A DNA stretch of 64,000 nucleotides from Sipunculus nudus. Its lineage: Eukaryota > Annelida > Sipuncula > Golfingiida > Sipunculidae. The stretch spans positions 64,686,118 through 64,750,117 of the forward strand of contig CM049317.1 in the NCBI GenBank assembly GCA_026874595.1, given 5' to 3'. The position numbers were made by a program, and so were the translations under genes. Below are positions 10,970 through 23,300 of this stretch, one piece after another. A model generated the notes under the pieces. The model was not told the DNA's origin and made no database searches. It saw only the letters and a list, made by a program, of their open reading frames with translations. Every line of letters begins with the position of its first letter. Position 1 is the first letter of the stretch.

Positions 10970-13900
10970 TTTTATATGGCATCTAGATTACTGGAACATG
11001 ATGAAGGCTGATTATGTTACCGAATGCGTAAAGATATAATAAAAAGATACCATTATTATAGTTAAGGTTAAGGGCCATAGAGAAAGATATATGAGACTCT
11101 TACCCATTCGGATGTACATGTCAGTTCTTATATTTTATTATGTACTCTGGGATCTATGAAATCAGCATCCAGACTGAGTAATGTTTGTCTCAGTTCAATA
11201 TGTCTAAGAAAAAAACTCCATCAGGTTTGGATAAAAAGGGAAAAGAAAAGTTTCATATCCTGATAGCATATTTTTGAAACCTGCATTTCAATAAAAGATG
11301 AAATATGTGAAAAAACGCAGGTGACCTGCCCTCGACTGTGATGTTATTACCCTTTAAACTCGGTTTATCTACACACTTTTGTCTAAAATCAAATAGTAAC
11401 AATATGAGTTCAATACAGTCCTGATCTAGTCAGATGGATATCTACAGACCAAATAGTCTAATATTTAACATCGGAAGTAAGGATCAAACAAAAGATTTAT
11501 AATCGGTTTATTCCCATCCTAGATCTTATCATGTTTATACCTATAGCAATTATCTTAGCAAGGTGTATGCCTACAGTAGATATTTACTGCTAGGGTATAC
11601 GTCGAATCAAGATCTGTAACAAGCATAGTAATCGCGTTCCTAAGTAACGAGATTTTACCATGCATGATTTGCAGCTATTATATCATCGTATATGTTCATC
11701 AGTCATTATACGATTATATGACCAAATGCTATATATGCAATGAATATTTAAAATTTAGTATTAAGATATTACCTTTTTTAAATATTTAACTATCGTTAAG
11801 AATTAATCATAATGTTCACATATAAACAATGAAACAAAGGTTATACCTACAGTCAAGATCCAATCATAGTCGATAGGTACAGTCAGTGATATGCATACAT
11901 TTTTAAACTAAACAATCGATCCATGGGTTATATTTGGAACGTGCAGTGATTACCAATCGCTAGCTTTTCTTAAAGGGCAGTCTATTTAAGAATCTGGAAA
12001 CGGAATGACATAAACTTAAGATATGTTTATGGAGTTAGAGACAACACATATTAGAGACAACACATATTAAAGAAGAGGGCATGAAGCTAAAAAAAACCTC
12101 CAATATGATATTAAACATAATAAAAAAACTCTCCGGTGCCCTACGCGAATGAGAAGATCCTAGAAAACGCATGAATGTGACGCGTGAATGCGTATAAGGT
12201 ATGTCCAGCGAAAAAAAGTTATAATTGGAATTTCTTGTAAGTCTAAATTTTTGTCTGTTGTGGCCATTGAACCGAATATGCTCAAAATGATAGAATGTTA
12301 AGATTTGGCACATTTGGGCTTTTTCTGCATTTTCTGCCAACAATGTCAATGATTGTCACAGCTAGCTAATAATCAAATCATACATATATATATCCAGATC
12401 ATATTTCTGTTGGATGAAAACGATCATAAGATTTACCTGTTGGCTGCTTTGATGGTGTAAGAGTATTTGATCATTAGAAGAATTGGGAGGAAAACGAAGT
12501 AGATGACAACATGCAAAGTCAAAATATATATTTCACTTTTGTTATGTTTCAAACTCAATGAACCATGCATCTGAATGACAATAGCGTCACTTTTTAAATA
12601 TATCAGGCATATTTTGTAAAATGAATAAGAGTTTAAGCTTACGATCGAATAATATTAAAAATAATTTGACATATGGGGTTTACCTCTTATTAAACGTATT
12701 ACCCTTTAGTTGGATACACCTTTGGTTATAGTTTTATGCATCACTCCATAATAGTTCGAAGTCCTCAAAATGGTTTTTTATATCAATGTGTGTATAAATG
12801 GATCATTTGCAAGGGTGTCACTTGTAAAAAGTTCATATGATATGAAATTATTTTTTTTTTACAAAACTTTGAAACTCAAATTGTTAACCAACACACACGT
12901 GCTGAAGGATTGTTCAGCGACAGTGGCAGTAAATTTGGATTTGGCAAAACCGACCCTAAACCACGGTGATCGATCCATGTGAGGCCAATAAAGTGCATTT
13001 GGCTTTGGGTGCCATAACATATTGCTTAGCTGGCGCAGAGTTAACGGCTCTAATTAGTGTGTACAAAATCTATTAACCTTGTCACCTCTCCTGCTCGAAA
13101 TGTCAGTTGTTAGTGCCTATGTTAAGCGAGTCTGTCTCGTATTTGTGACGAGGATTCAAATGTAAACTGGAAACCCTCAAGTGCGCGTTATATGTTATGA
13201 CAGTTTTTTAGGACAGTTAACCCGTGTGCTTGCCTTGATATAATGCATTTGCTACACACAAAAAAAAACATTTGTTTCAGAACAACGATGTTTTCGAGCC
13301 TTATTCCGTATATACTTAAGTATGTTCGAACACTCGCGGTAAGCAAGGTATAACTATAACACTGGCGGCCAAGCGGAACATTATCGCACGGTGTTCCATG
13401 AAATGAAATGAACTGAAAAATGAATGAGCTTTCTTGCATCACCAAACCTCCCGTCATAAATTCACTAGAACTAAAACACGTTTCTCGAGAATATCGCATG
13501 TCATAATATGTGAACCTTTACACTCCTTGCGGCGCAGTGTATTTAACTGTCGGAAGCATGAAGGTAAGGGCCGTTTGACTCCGGTGTTGGCTTAATTTTC
13601 GATTGTGATTTCAAACACTTTCCACACGACGCTTGCCTATAGCATCGAAGCAAATAAGCTGATAAATATCCCGTTTGCGCGAAAATCTAATTTGTGTCCA
13701 ATTACAAATAACAAACATTTTTGTATAAGATCGTTCAATAAAATCGCTTCACAGTCTAAAAAATCCCCATATATATCCGCTTGCACTTAATTAATTTGGT
13801 TCAGTTTAAATCGTATGAGAGATCGTCGGTCGCTGTGTGTGCCGTTACAGCGCTTTAATCCGTTGGACATCTGGTAATGACGCCCTGTCGATGCACAATT

Positions 13901-14063
13901 TTTTACTGTGGTTTGGATGGTGTATGTTCAGCACATTATGCAACATTATTCAATCAATAACGCTATCGCACTAGTTTATGCACAATTGGAAATTAGTAAA
14001 TTCAAATTGTTTTGTACAGGAGCTTGCGGTAACATTAGGCGTCTGTGTAGAAGTGTGACAGCC

Positions 14064-14119
<56 letters not shown>

Positions 14120-14503
14120 CAATTAAACAAGGGCCCAGCGAGGGCAACGAAATTGATTCCGCACCCGCCCCGCATCATGCCCTGTCCGCCCACAGTTCGC
14201 CCCGCATTCAAAGAAAAAAAAATGTGCCCGCCTCCCCGTGGTTACTATGATTCTTTCAGATCGCAAAGAATCCAAAGGTTTACTTATAAAGAATATTTTA
14301 GAGGAAAACATATTAGCCATGTTATTATTCATATCTATATGAAATGTTTGATGATTGGAATGAAAAATTGATTTTAATACGTGAAGCTTTATTGTGGTGT
14401 TCCTTATTTATAAAAAGGTAAAGGAAATGTATGTGTACCCAAAGGTCCCCTGGGGGATAGTTTTGGCTCATCACAAGCCATCAAACTACTGAGATGTGTT
14501 TTG

Positions 14504-14549
<46 letters not shown>

Positions 14550-17500
14550 AACTGTATTTCACGAGAGAATAACAGTGAAACAGTATATTGTAATATTGTA
14601 TAGTTTTGTTTGTATTGTGAGTAAATATCTTAACTTTTTATTTAACTTCCTAATTATTTAACATTGCCGTTTTCACAGGAGAGTCGTTCTTGTTATAATC
14701 AGGTAGGAGATATTTTTCTATGGCCATGGTTTCATTTTTTATTCAGGGGTCTATTTGTTTGGAACAGAGGCATCAATTCCAACCTAGTGACAATTCAATT
14801 CAACATTTGGAATGCTAACAGTGCGAGTTCACCTTACCAAGAGTCTTAGAAAAAAAATCCCTACTGTTTGAAAGAATTAAATTTTGTGATAGAAATATAT
14901 CGCTGTAAATTTGATACAATATGATAAAAATCCATGGGATATTAGAAAACATAACTGTATATCAAAAAACGAATCGGCTGGCAACATGGCGGCTTTTTAA
15001 TTTCTAATTAAAACCATCTTTTATTATTCATGGTTATTTTAATGAATCTGAACTTAGGGAAGGTTTGATTATTTACATGAACATTGTGATTCTGTTAATA
15101 TTTCTTCTTCGTTATTTTAAACTGCTATATTCAATTTTCTAATTTTGTGGTTCATTTCACACAACTTGTATGTTCTATATTCTGCTTAAGTAAATCAAGC
15201 CGATCATAAATACAAAGCTGTGTATTTTATATTTGTACTTGTATTAATGTAAATCGATTCATAGTAAAGTATGAACTGATTCTGTTGAAACAGTCGTGAT
15301 ACGGGTGACTATTGATACGGTTGGTATCACTCGGAAGTATCACTTGGTATATTGTACAAACATTTGCGTCTTTAATCTAATTTGCTGTCGAATGAACTAT
15401 TTTTAGCAAGTATAAGAAAATACGCCTCCTCGTGGTAGAAGATATATAAGATATTCCAGTGGTTAAGAATTGGATGATCCCCGTATTTTGCATTATATTA
15501 CGAGAGTAGATTGTAGCTGATATTATAAAGACAGGCCAGTTATATAAACCGTTTATATATCAGAAATATATCTGTATTTTTTACGGTTGAAGTAGTAACT
15601 TGGTATTGTATAATTTATTTCTTTGAATGTGAGGGAAACAGGATTGTACCTCGTTTAACCAATCAAAACAGTGTGCTATGCTTTAATTCCGTTGTAAAGA
15701 TTTCTTAACTTAAAGGGCAAATATTTCACATAAAAAAATATTCAATAGGAGTCACACAGAGAAGTAGAAAACCGAGTTTACATGATTTAAATGTCAAATA
15801 TTAGACATTGAACACTTTGGGAATACAGAGAACTAACCGTTAATTATATCGAATGATAACATTTTAGCCTGACAGTCAGAATTCAAGATAAAATCATAGA
15901 GTATAACTACAGGCATGATCAAATAATAGGCTATACCTACATCTAGATCAAGTGAAAGGGTATATATTGACAACGTATTATTTAGGTGGTGCGATGGTTT
16001 ATTATCAGATAAATTTTACTTCCATAGGTTCAGCTCATTTAATATTTGTTTTATGTTTGAACCATTATCATATTAATTTAATCACAATATAAGCTGATCG
16101 GTTTGTTTATTCACACTATAACTGTCGTCGTTTATGCTGAAAATTCTCTGTGCGACTCTTTTAAAGCATCATTTGTTTCCTTATATTCAAAGTCTATCAT
16201 GATATTTTCAGCTAGTTTAGGAACTCTTAAAAGCCAAATTGTTTCTCTGATTTATTCAACCTGAAAACAGAATCAGACCTATTTCAAGAACAAGCACAGT
16301 ACTCATGAAGATTTCTAAAGCTGAAGGAGTTTATCGATTGTTACTTAATAAAACGACAGAGAAGTAAAGAAGTACTCGCTGTTAAAGATTAGACAGGTTT
16401 TAAGTTTAATAATTTGGAATATAACAAAATATTACCTTGGTAATTAAAATAACGTATCCTACCACATCACCGACAGATGTCGCTAATGGAAAATATTAAT
16501 TTATTTCTCTGTTTTATTTTTATATATCTGCAGTAGTGTGGCAGCTGGTGTGGCATTACAAGGCAAATTTCTAATCAAGCGACACTAAAGGTCCCAAGAC
16601 CTTTTTTGTATATCAATTATATATTTCTAACAATTAAATGAACTTATTAAATTGCACATACAGAGACACATGGTTAACTGATAAATCAGTTCAGCTGAAG
16701 AAATGGTACATATCATAATGGTTGAAACGTTATTTCTCGTGGCCTCTCTTTTGATGTCTCCTTACAGCCAAACAAATATTGAAGGTGATGTCATTGATTA
16801 TGCATGAGATATAGATTTTTCATTTTGCAAATCCTAGTTCATGCAATATTCATTTATGAACGTTGCAACGTTTTCTCTGAGGAACACTATCGATAGGGTT
16901 CAATGTTATTGTAGTAGACCAGATCCATGAAAATACGAGAAGGGTTATTTCCATATACTCTGATAAAGTAGCAGTGATTCATTGCGGAGACTTATTTCCT
17001 TTTTTGCTTTTTATTTATTTGTGAGCCTCACTGGCCCATGGAAAAGGTAGTTCAATCATCGCGTTGACTTCTTTAGTAGATATTTAATGTTTCAGATCAG
17101 AGAGTTAATCTTAAAAAAAGTGTGACTGACTATATTATATACATTCGTGACCAGTTGAAAAATGATTTAAACCTTTAAAAGGAACATTTCAAATAACGCA
17201 ACATATTAAAAATCGTATTTGTGAGTTTTTTAATATCCATTTGCATTGGATTGAACCCCAGCAGCATTTATCTCTGCTGTACGACTTAACTTTCGGCCTA
17301 TTTTTGGTAGTTTGTTTGAAATTAACCAAATAACTTTCTGCCTTATGATCTATAACAGGGTATCTCTATGGTAAACAGGTTGATACAGAGAGAAGAGAGG
17401 AATCTTTCTATTAAAACCAAACTCATTGTCATTTTCGGGGATATGGTTATACAGATCATACATGATGCGTATGTAGAGGATGCCATAAAAGACATGAAGC

Positions 17501-19399
17501 GGCACATTGTGAAGCAAGTTATCAAATCTCATGTGAATGTTTTTGTTTTGTACCTTCATTAAATGTACTTGAAGAGAACAAATTTTATCTGAAAATTGTG
17601 AAATTAAAATGGAAAACGTTTTCATTCGGATAATGAATCTTTCATCCCTCCATAAAATATGAATGAAAATAATCCCTGTCTTTGTAATCAAAAAGGCAGA
17701 TTATCAGTATTGAATTGAAATCAAAAGAGTGACCACGTTATCGAATTCAAATGTAACATTTTAGTTAGTTAAAGCTATTCTTTCACAGTTTTACATATTA
17801 ATCTATACCCTATTATAATTTTCCTGATTACCAATGGATTTATTATATAGCCATGCTATGTATAAATTTGTTTTGTTTTTTTTTTTCAATTTGAGGCAAT
17901 ACAAGAATAGAGAAAGGACCCAGAATCAAACATATTGAAACTCATATGCAATATCTGGAATGAATTTATACCTAGTTTACGTAGGAAACCTTGGATGTTC
18001 ATTGAATAAAACATAAATTATATCTGGCTGTAATTCCGAAAATTTTCTTTTCTATTCTGTTACTTTTTTTATTGCAGTGATCACTAATATCCACATAAGG
18101 AAAAGGAACCTCATAATCTTAAAATAATTTGTTAGATTAAAAGATGAGGTAACTACTTTTAGCATGGCTAACTATATGAACAACGTGGAAACATGTTTGG
18201 GAACAAATACATTAGATGGGTTTGAAAAACCCTCCACCCCTGCCAAAAACTGTGCAGCGGACTTCTATCTAATTATATGTATATGGGAAAAGTATCTTTT
18301 AAAGTAAAATGGTCGCTTTGTAATTATTCCCTTTCACTGCATAGTTACACTTTGCCTTAACACTAAAGTTGATGCCATTAAACTAGAAGACACGAATCGA
18401 TGGGTCGTCCAGTGTTTCAACTGAAGACTCTAATGAATTATACAGGAGGAAATATGCTGGGAACGATTTCTTTCTTTACGTCTTTTTCTCAACACAATCT
18501 CTTTGAATAGAAACAGAGGCAACAGGGGATGTGGAAAAATGTTGGAGGAAACGGAATGGAAATGCTGCGTGCATTCTTGCTACGTGTTAGTTCAGAGAAC
18601 AACAAACGTGTATGTTTGATTTTCGCAACGGTCACTCAACTTGCTATTTTATCAACTGACCCATCATCATTCTATTGCTACAAGATCTAACATACCCTCT
18701 TGTTACAATGGCCTTCAAAAATCGTTGCTTTATTATCCATAATGGAATCGGCAAAGGATTTGTGTTATATATGGAGAACGTGTACAGGTTATTAAAATAC
18801 GCATGTACGGGGTTATTTCTTTTTGTGTCTTTGGTAGATTTGTTTTTCTTTTTTTTTTAATTTCTATTCTCTGTAAGCAAGTGTCTTGTTAAAGTTATGC
18901 TTTAACTTTGATGTTATTAATTCATTCCAGTTATGTTTACTCTTTCAAACATAACATGCATCTTTTATAATATTTGAGTGGGCATTCTGTTATGGGGGTT
19001 ATAAATTATATCGAGCATTTATTCAGTAAATACTTCTTTGTAGTTGTTTAAAATTTGGTTTCTTACATGGCTTATATACATGACACTCATATATTTTCAG
19101 CCACCGAAATTGTAGGATATAATTGCGTTTCTCACCCTTTACTTATTCTAGAGCGACTGATTTTACTCAAAATACATATTACAATAATCATTTTATTTCC
19201 ACATATTAGTATTCTCTGATCACGTCTCACATTTTTGACAATCGTTATTGTCTATATCAGGCGCATTGCCCAAAATAGTTTCACAAATTTGCCTTCCATT
19301 TGATTGTGTGAATTTAAATTACTGAACACATTTAAGAGAATATTAAAAATTATAACCAAAAGGCAAAATTATTATACATGTAAAGGTATAAAACACATA

Positions 19400-19435
<36 letters not shown>

Positions 19436-20090
19436 GTATAAGACCTAAAGACCTAAGAATATTAATTACATTTATCAAATATTAAAGGTATGACATCAAG
19501 AATATTACAAAGTTATACACACAAATATACGAGTTCTCTTGACAGGAGACGTAACATAATGTGACTGTCTAATGTTAATTGCCACATTAAAGGGAAGAAC
19601 AGAAATGAAAACCACTGCACATAGATCAGCAGTGTCATCGGGTTATCTCATTACACAATCTTGTCACATATATATTTAAAGACTAATTAAACAATGGTTT
19701 CGAGTGATATGCTCCATGTGACTATCTAACTACCACCGCTACCAGGTTAAAGGTGTGGTCCTATTACTTTTAAGGTAAGCACGAGTTTCGCATGAAACAG
19801 GTATAGGTGTAAACGTGACTACACACGTTTGAAGAATGGTCAAAAATATGTGCGACAGTATCTCCTGTTAGACATACCAATCCATTGACGACACATTTTT
19901 ATTTAAGAGACATGGATTCCAAGTTGAATCACCTTTCGTAAAATATGTGATTTTGTCGAGGAAGTCAGATAGAAGGTATCTGACCAATATTAGGGCTTGG
20001 TTGCATTTTCACTAGAGTAGATTTGAATAGAAATCTTGATTAATTACCAGAGTACCCTATCATTTCAAACAGAGAACCCCTTTATGACAC
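10970..20090. other. Gene-free region
   Basis: No convincing exons on either strand. It contains (TA)n arrays at about 14066-14120, 14509-14546 and 19403-19434, and further copies of the ACCTACAGTCAAGATC-like dispersed motif near 11510-11900 and 15885-15970. Open frames of 60-113 codons here (for example 12035-12349, 13188-13499, 17350-17691 minus, 17368-17562 plus) have no splice context or recognisable domains. Confidence 0.5.
19898..19903 (-). promoter_or_regulatory. Candidate polyadenylation signal AATAAA
   Basis: AATAAA on the minus strand about 195 nt after the stop codon of the CTLD-PAN gene (20098). Confidence 0.4.
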
Positions 20091-20097
20091 CAGAGCC

Positions 20098-20363
20098 TTA
20101 TACATGATAAAAATTGAAATCAGTGGTTGTCAGAAATGTCCCATCTGCCGCAGAGTTCATCTCACAATTCATCAAGGCACTGTTATAATTAATTGACATA
20201 CACATCGACTGTGCGAGACACAAACTTATACATTGCATGAATCTTATCCCAGAATGCATTGCAATTAATGTGCCTGTCAGACGTTTCCCTTGGTCTCTGA
20301 CAAGTTTCTTGTTCTGGACATTTGACGAACAATTTCCGACAGGGGAGTAGCCAAACCCACAAG
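20098..20363 (-). CDS. PAN/apple-domain terminal exon
   Basis: Acceptor TCTTTTCAG at 20364. The reading frame contains CGFGYSPVGNC, CISLCLAQSMCMSINYN and ALMNCEMN, and stops at TAA (20098-20100) right after DFNFYHV, a natural PAN-domain end. A GT dinucleotide at 20103 could act as a donor, but the in-frame stop and the nearby AATAAA favour a terminal exon. Confidence 0.75.
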
Positions 20364-23300
20364 CTGAAAAGATAATTAAGTATTTAAAAAAAACAATGGA
20401 GTAATGAACAAAGCAAATTAAAGCTTTATTATCACCACTTAAAAGCGACCTACGTAAATTTTATTGATAATTGTCAGTTATAGGTTTTGATGGAATGCGT
20501 TGTGAACAACTGGAGATGCTTCTGCGAGGGCTCTACTTTCAGTAATCGAAACAGGAGAAAGTATCATGGGTATTGCGTTTTTCATACAATAATTAAGAAT
20601 CATAGAGCTTGGAGTAACGTGTCCACCTTGCCCAAGAAGATACGAAAAAATATGTATATAAAAAATACACAAGTTGTATTAATCGAACTTAGATACTGGT
20701 TTTTTAGTGGATTACATAAACAATTTCTACACAAACGGCCTTCATGACTCAGGTTTGACCTCCGTGAGCAGCTGAAGAGTAGGTTAATATAAAAAACATC
20801 GACGGGCGGGGGTCAAAGGGACGTTCTACATCAGTGTATCATGAACCACAAACTAATAAATGGTTTGATTTACAACCTGCTTTGAGAGAAGATATGAAAA
20901 TGATCATGAACAGTAATATCTTGTGGATACTAACGGATATCAACAGTGTAGATAAATAAATAAATCTAAGTTACTCTTTCTGGTTGTTTTGTTGTATTCA
21001 TATCAACATTTGGCCAAGTTATTTTGTAAACTGACCTGCCTCCTCGCAGATGTAATATAGTGGTTCTATGCACGGCAAATCGTTCCAGTAGTATTTGTCG
21101 ACGAGAACCATGACACTGTCATGATTGTAGAATTCTCGACGCATCTCCACACAATCTTGATCAGGACTTTGGCTCCCAGAAGGCTGGATATTGCCAGTTT
21201 GTCCATTGTTCGACCATCCTGGTGTATCATAGACAAATGTTACCACATGGCTAAACACGTACAAAAAAGAAACCACATATTGTGTTGCCTTTTTGTTCGC
21301 GAGGGTTTTAATTTCGCGATATACACGAATAGGAAGTAATTGCGAATATAAAACTCTCCTGAATATGTTGCTCCATTAACTGAAATGAACCGAAGGGATG
21401 ATGCATCTGCACAGACATATTAGTTATAGTACTAGCGACCATGGGATGATATCGCAACCGCAACATGCAAACACGCAATAATTATTGTCAAAACATGCGG
21501 TAGTCACCGGGAATATACTGACAATGACACATCTTTTTTACAATAAACCCAAATACTGTTGGACTGAGACTACATAAGTTCTGGCGCGATCGCGAAAACA
21601 AAACCCTCGCGAAGCGTTTAAAATGAAGAAATCGCGAAATATTCAGCGACATTTATGGTGAATATGAACCTAACCAGAGTTAATGCCCGGCTTATTTTTA
21701 TGTTGATACCAAATGTGCAATCGGCCCACGCAGGAGTTTTATTATCATATATAAGGATGGTTATTATTTGTTCATAATAAAGGATGGGTAATTGATCAAT
21801 TGTATCTATAGTCTAAAATAAAAGTTCTTTGTGTTACAGGAGAGCTGTTACAGGAGCGTTTTAGTAGAATTCGTCATTATATTTTATCAGTTTGCTGCAA
21901 ACCGGTCTGTCAGAATCGTTGAATGCAGTTTGAAAAGATGTTCTGATTTTGAGGATAATTAAATTATGACATTAAAATTTAACATGCTGCTTTCAAATTT
22001 ACTTAATTCATCAACGAGAAATGTTGATGGGGAAGAATGCAGAAACAATTTCATGATACAATCCGAGCTGTTGCTTAACCGCTGAAAAACTAGAAAGACG
22101 TAAAAAGTGCTTCTGGTTAAAGTCGCATTGATATTTTAAAGTGCGTCCTACTACATTCTACAACTGTGTAAAGGATATAAAAAATTGATTAAATATAAGT
22201 GAGAGGCAAGACACAGATTTGGATCAAGCAGGAATGTCTTCACTTGTAATTCCAGACAAAGTGTTGGATCAAGCAGGATTGTATTATAAGACCAGACAAA
22301 GTGTTGGATCCAGCAGGATTGTATTCACTTAAAAGACCAGACAAAAAGTTGGATCCAGCAGGACTGTCTCCACTTATAAGACCAGACAAAGTGTTTGATC
22401 CAGTAGGATTGTCTTCACTTATATGACCAGACAAAGTTGGATCCAGCAGGTTTGTCTTCATTTTTCAGGCCAGACAAACAGGTGGATCAAGCATGATTGT
22501 CTTCACTTATAAGACCGGGCAGAGTTGGGACCAGCAGGATTGTCTTCACCTATATGACCAGACAAAGTTGGGACCAGCACGATTTTCTTCACTTATAAGA
22601 CCAGACAAAGTTGGAGCCAGCAGGGTTGTTTTTACTTATAATACGGGACAAAGTTGGGACCAGCAGGATTGTCTTCACTTATAAGACCGGACAGAGTTGG
22701 GACCAGCAGGATTGTGTTCACTTATTAGACCAGACAAAGTTGGAGCCAGCAGGGTTGTTTTCACTTATAATACCAGGCAAAGTTGAGACCAGCAGGATTG
22801 TTTTCACTTATTAGACCAGACAAAGTTGGAACCAGCAGGATCGTCTTCACTTATAAGACCGGACAGAGTAGGGACCAGCAGGATTGTTTTCATTTATAAG
22901 ACCGGACTGAGTTTGGACCAGCAGGATTGTCTTCACTTATAAGACCGGACAGAGTTGGGACCAGCAAGATTGTCTTCACTTATAAGACCAGACAAAGTTT
23001 GGACCAGGAGGGTTGTTTTCATTTATAATACAAGGGAAAGTTGGGACCAGCAGGATTGTCTTCACTTATAATACCAAGCAAAGTTGGGACCAGCAGGATC
23101 GTCTTCCCTTATAAGACAAGACAAAGTTGGGACCAGCAGGATTGTCTTCACTTATCAGACTAGACAAAGTTGGAGCCAGCAGGGTTGTTTTTACTTATAA
23201 TACCAGGCAAAGTTGAGACCAGCAGGATTGTCTTCACTTATAAGACCAGACATAGTTGGGACCAGCAGGATCGTCTACACGTATAAGACCAGACAAAGTT

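Noticed and set aside
17350-17691. Overlapping open frames on both strands (113 and 64 codons)
   Set aside because: No family recognised and no splice context; probably chance in AT-rich DNA.
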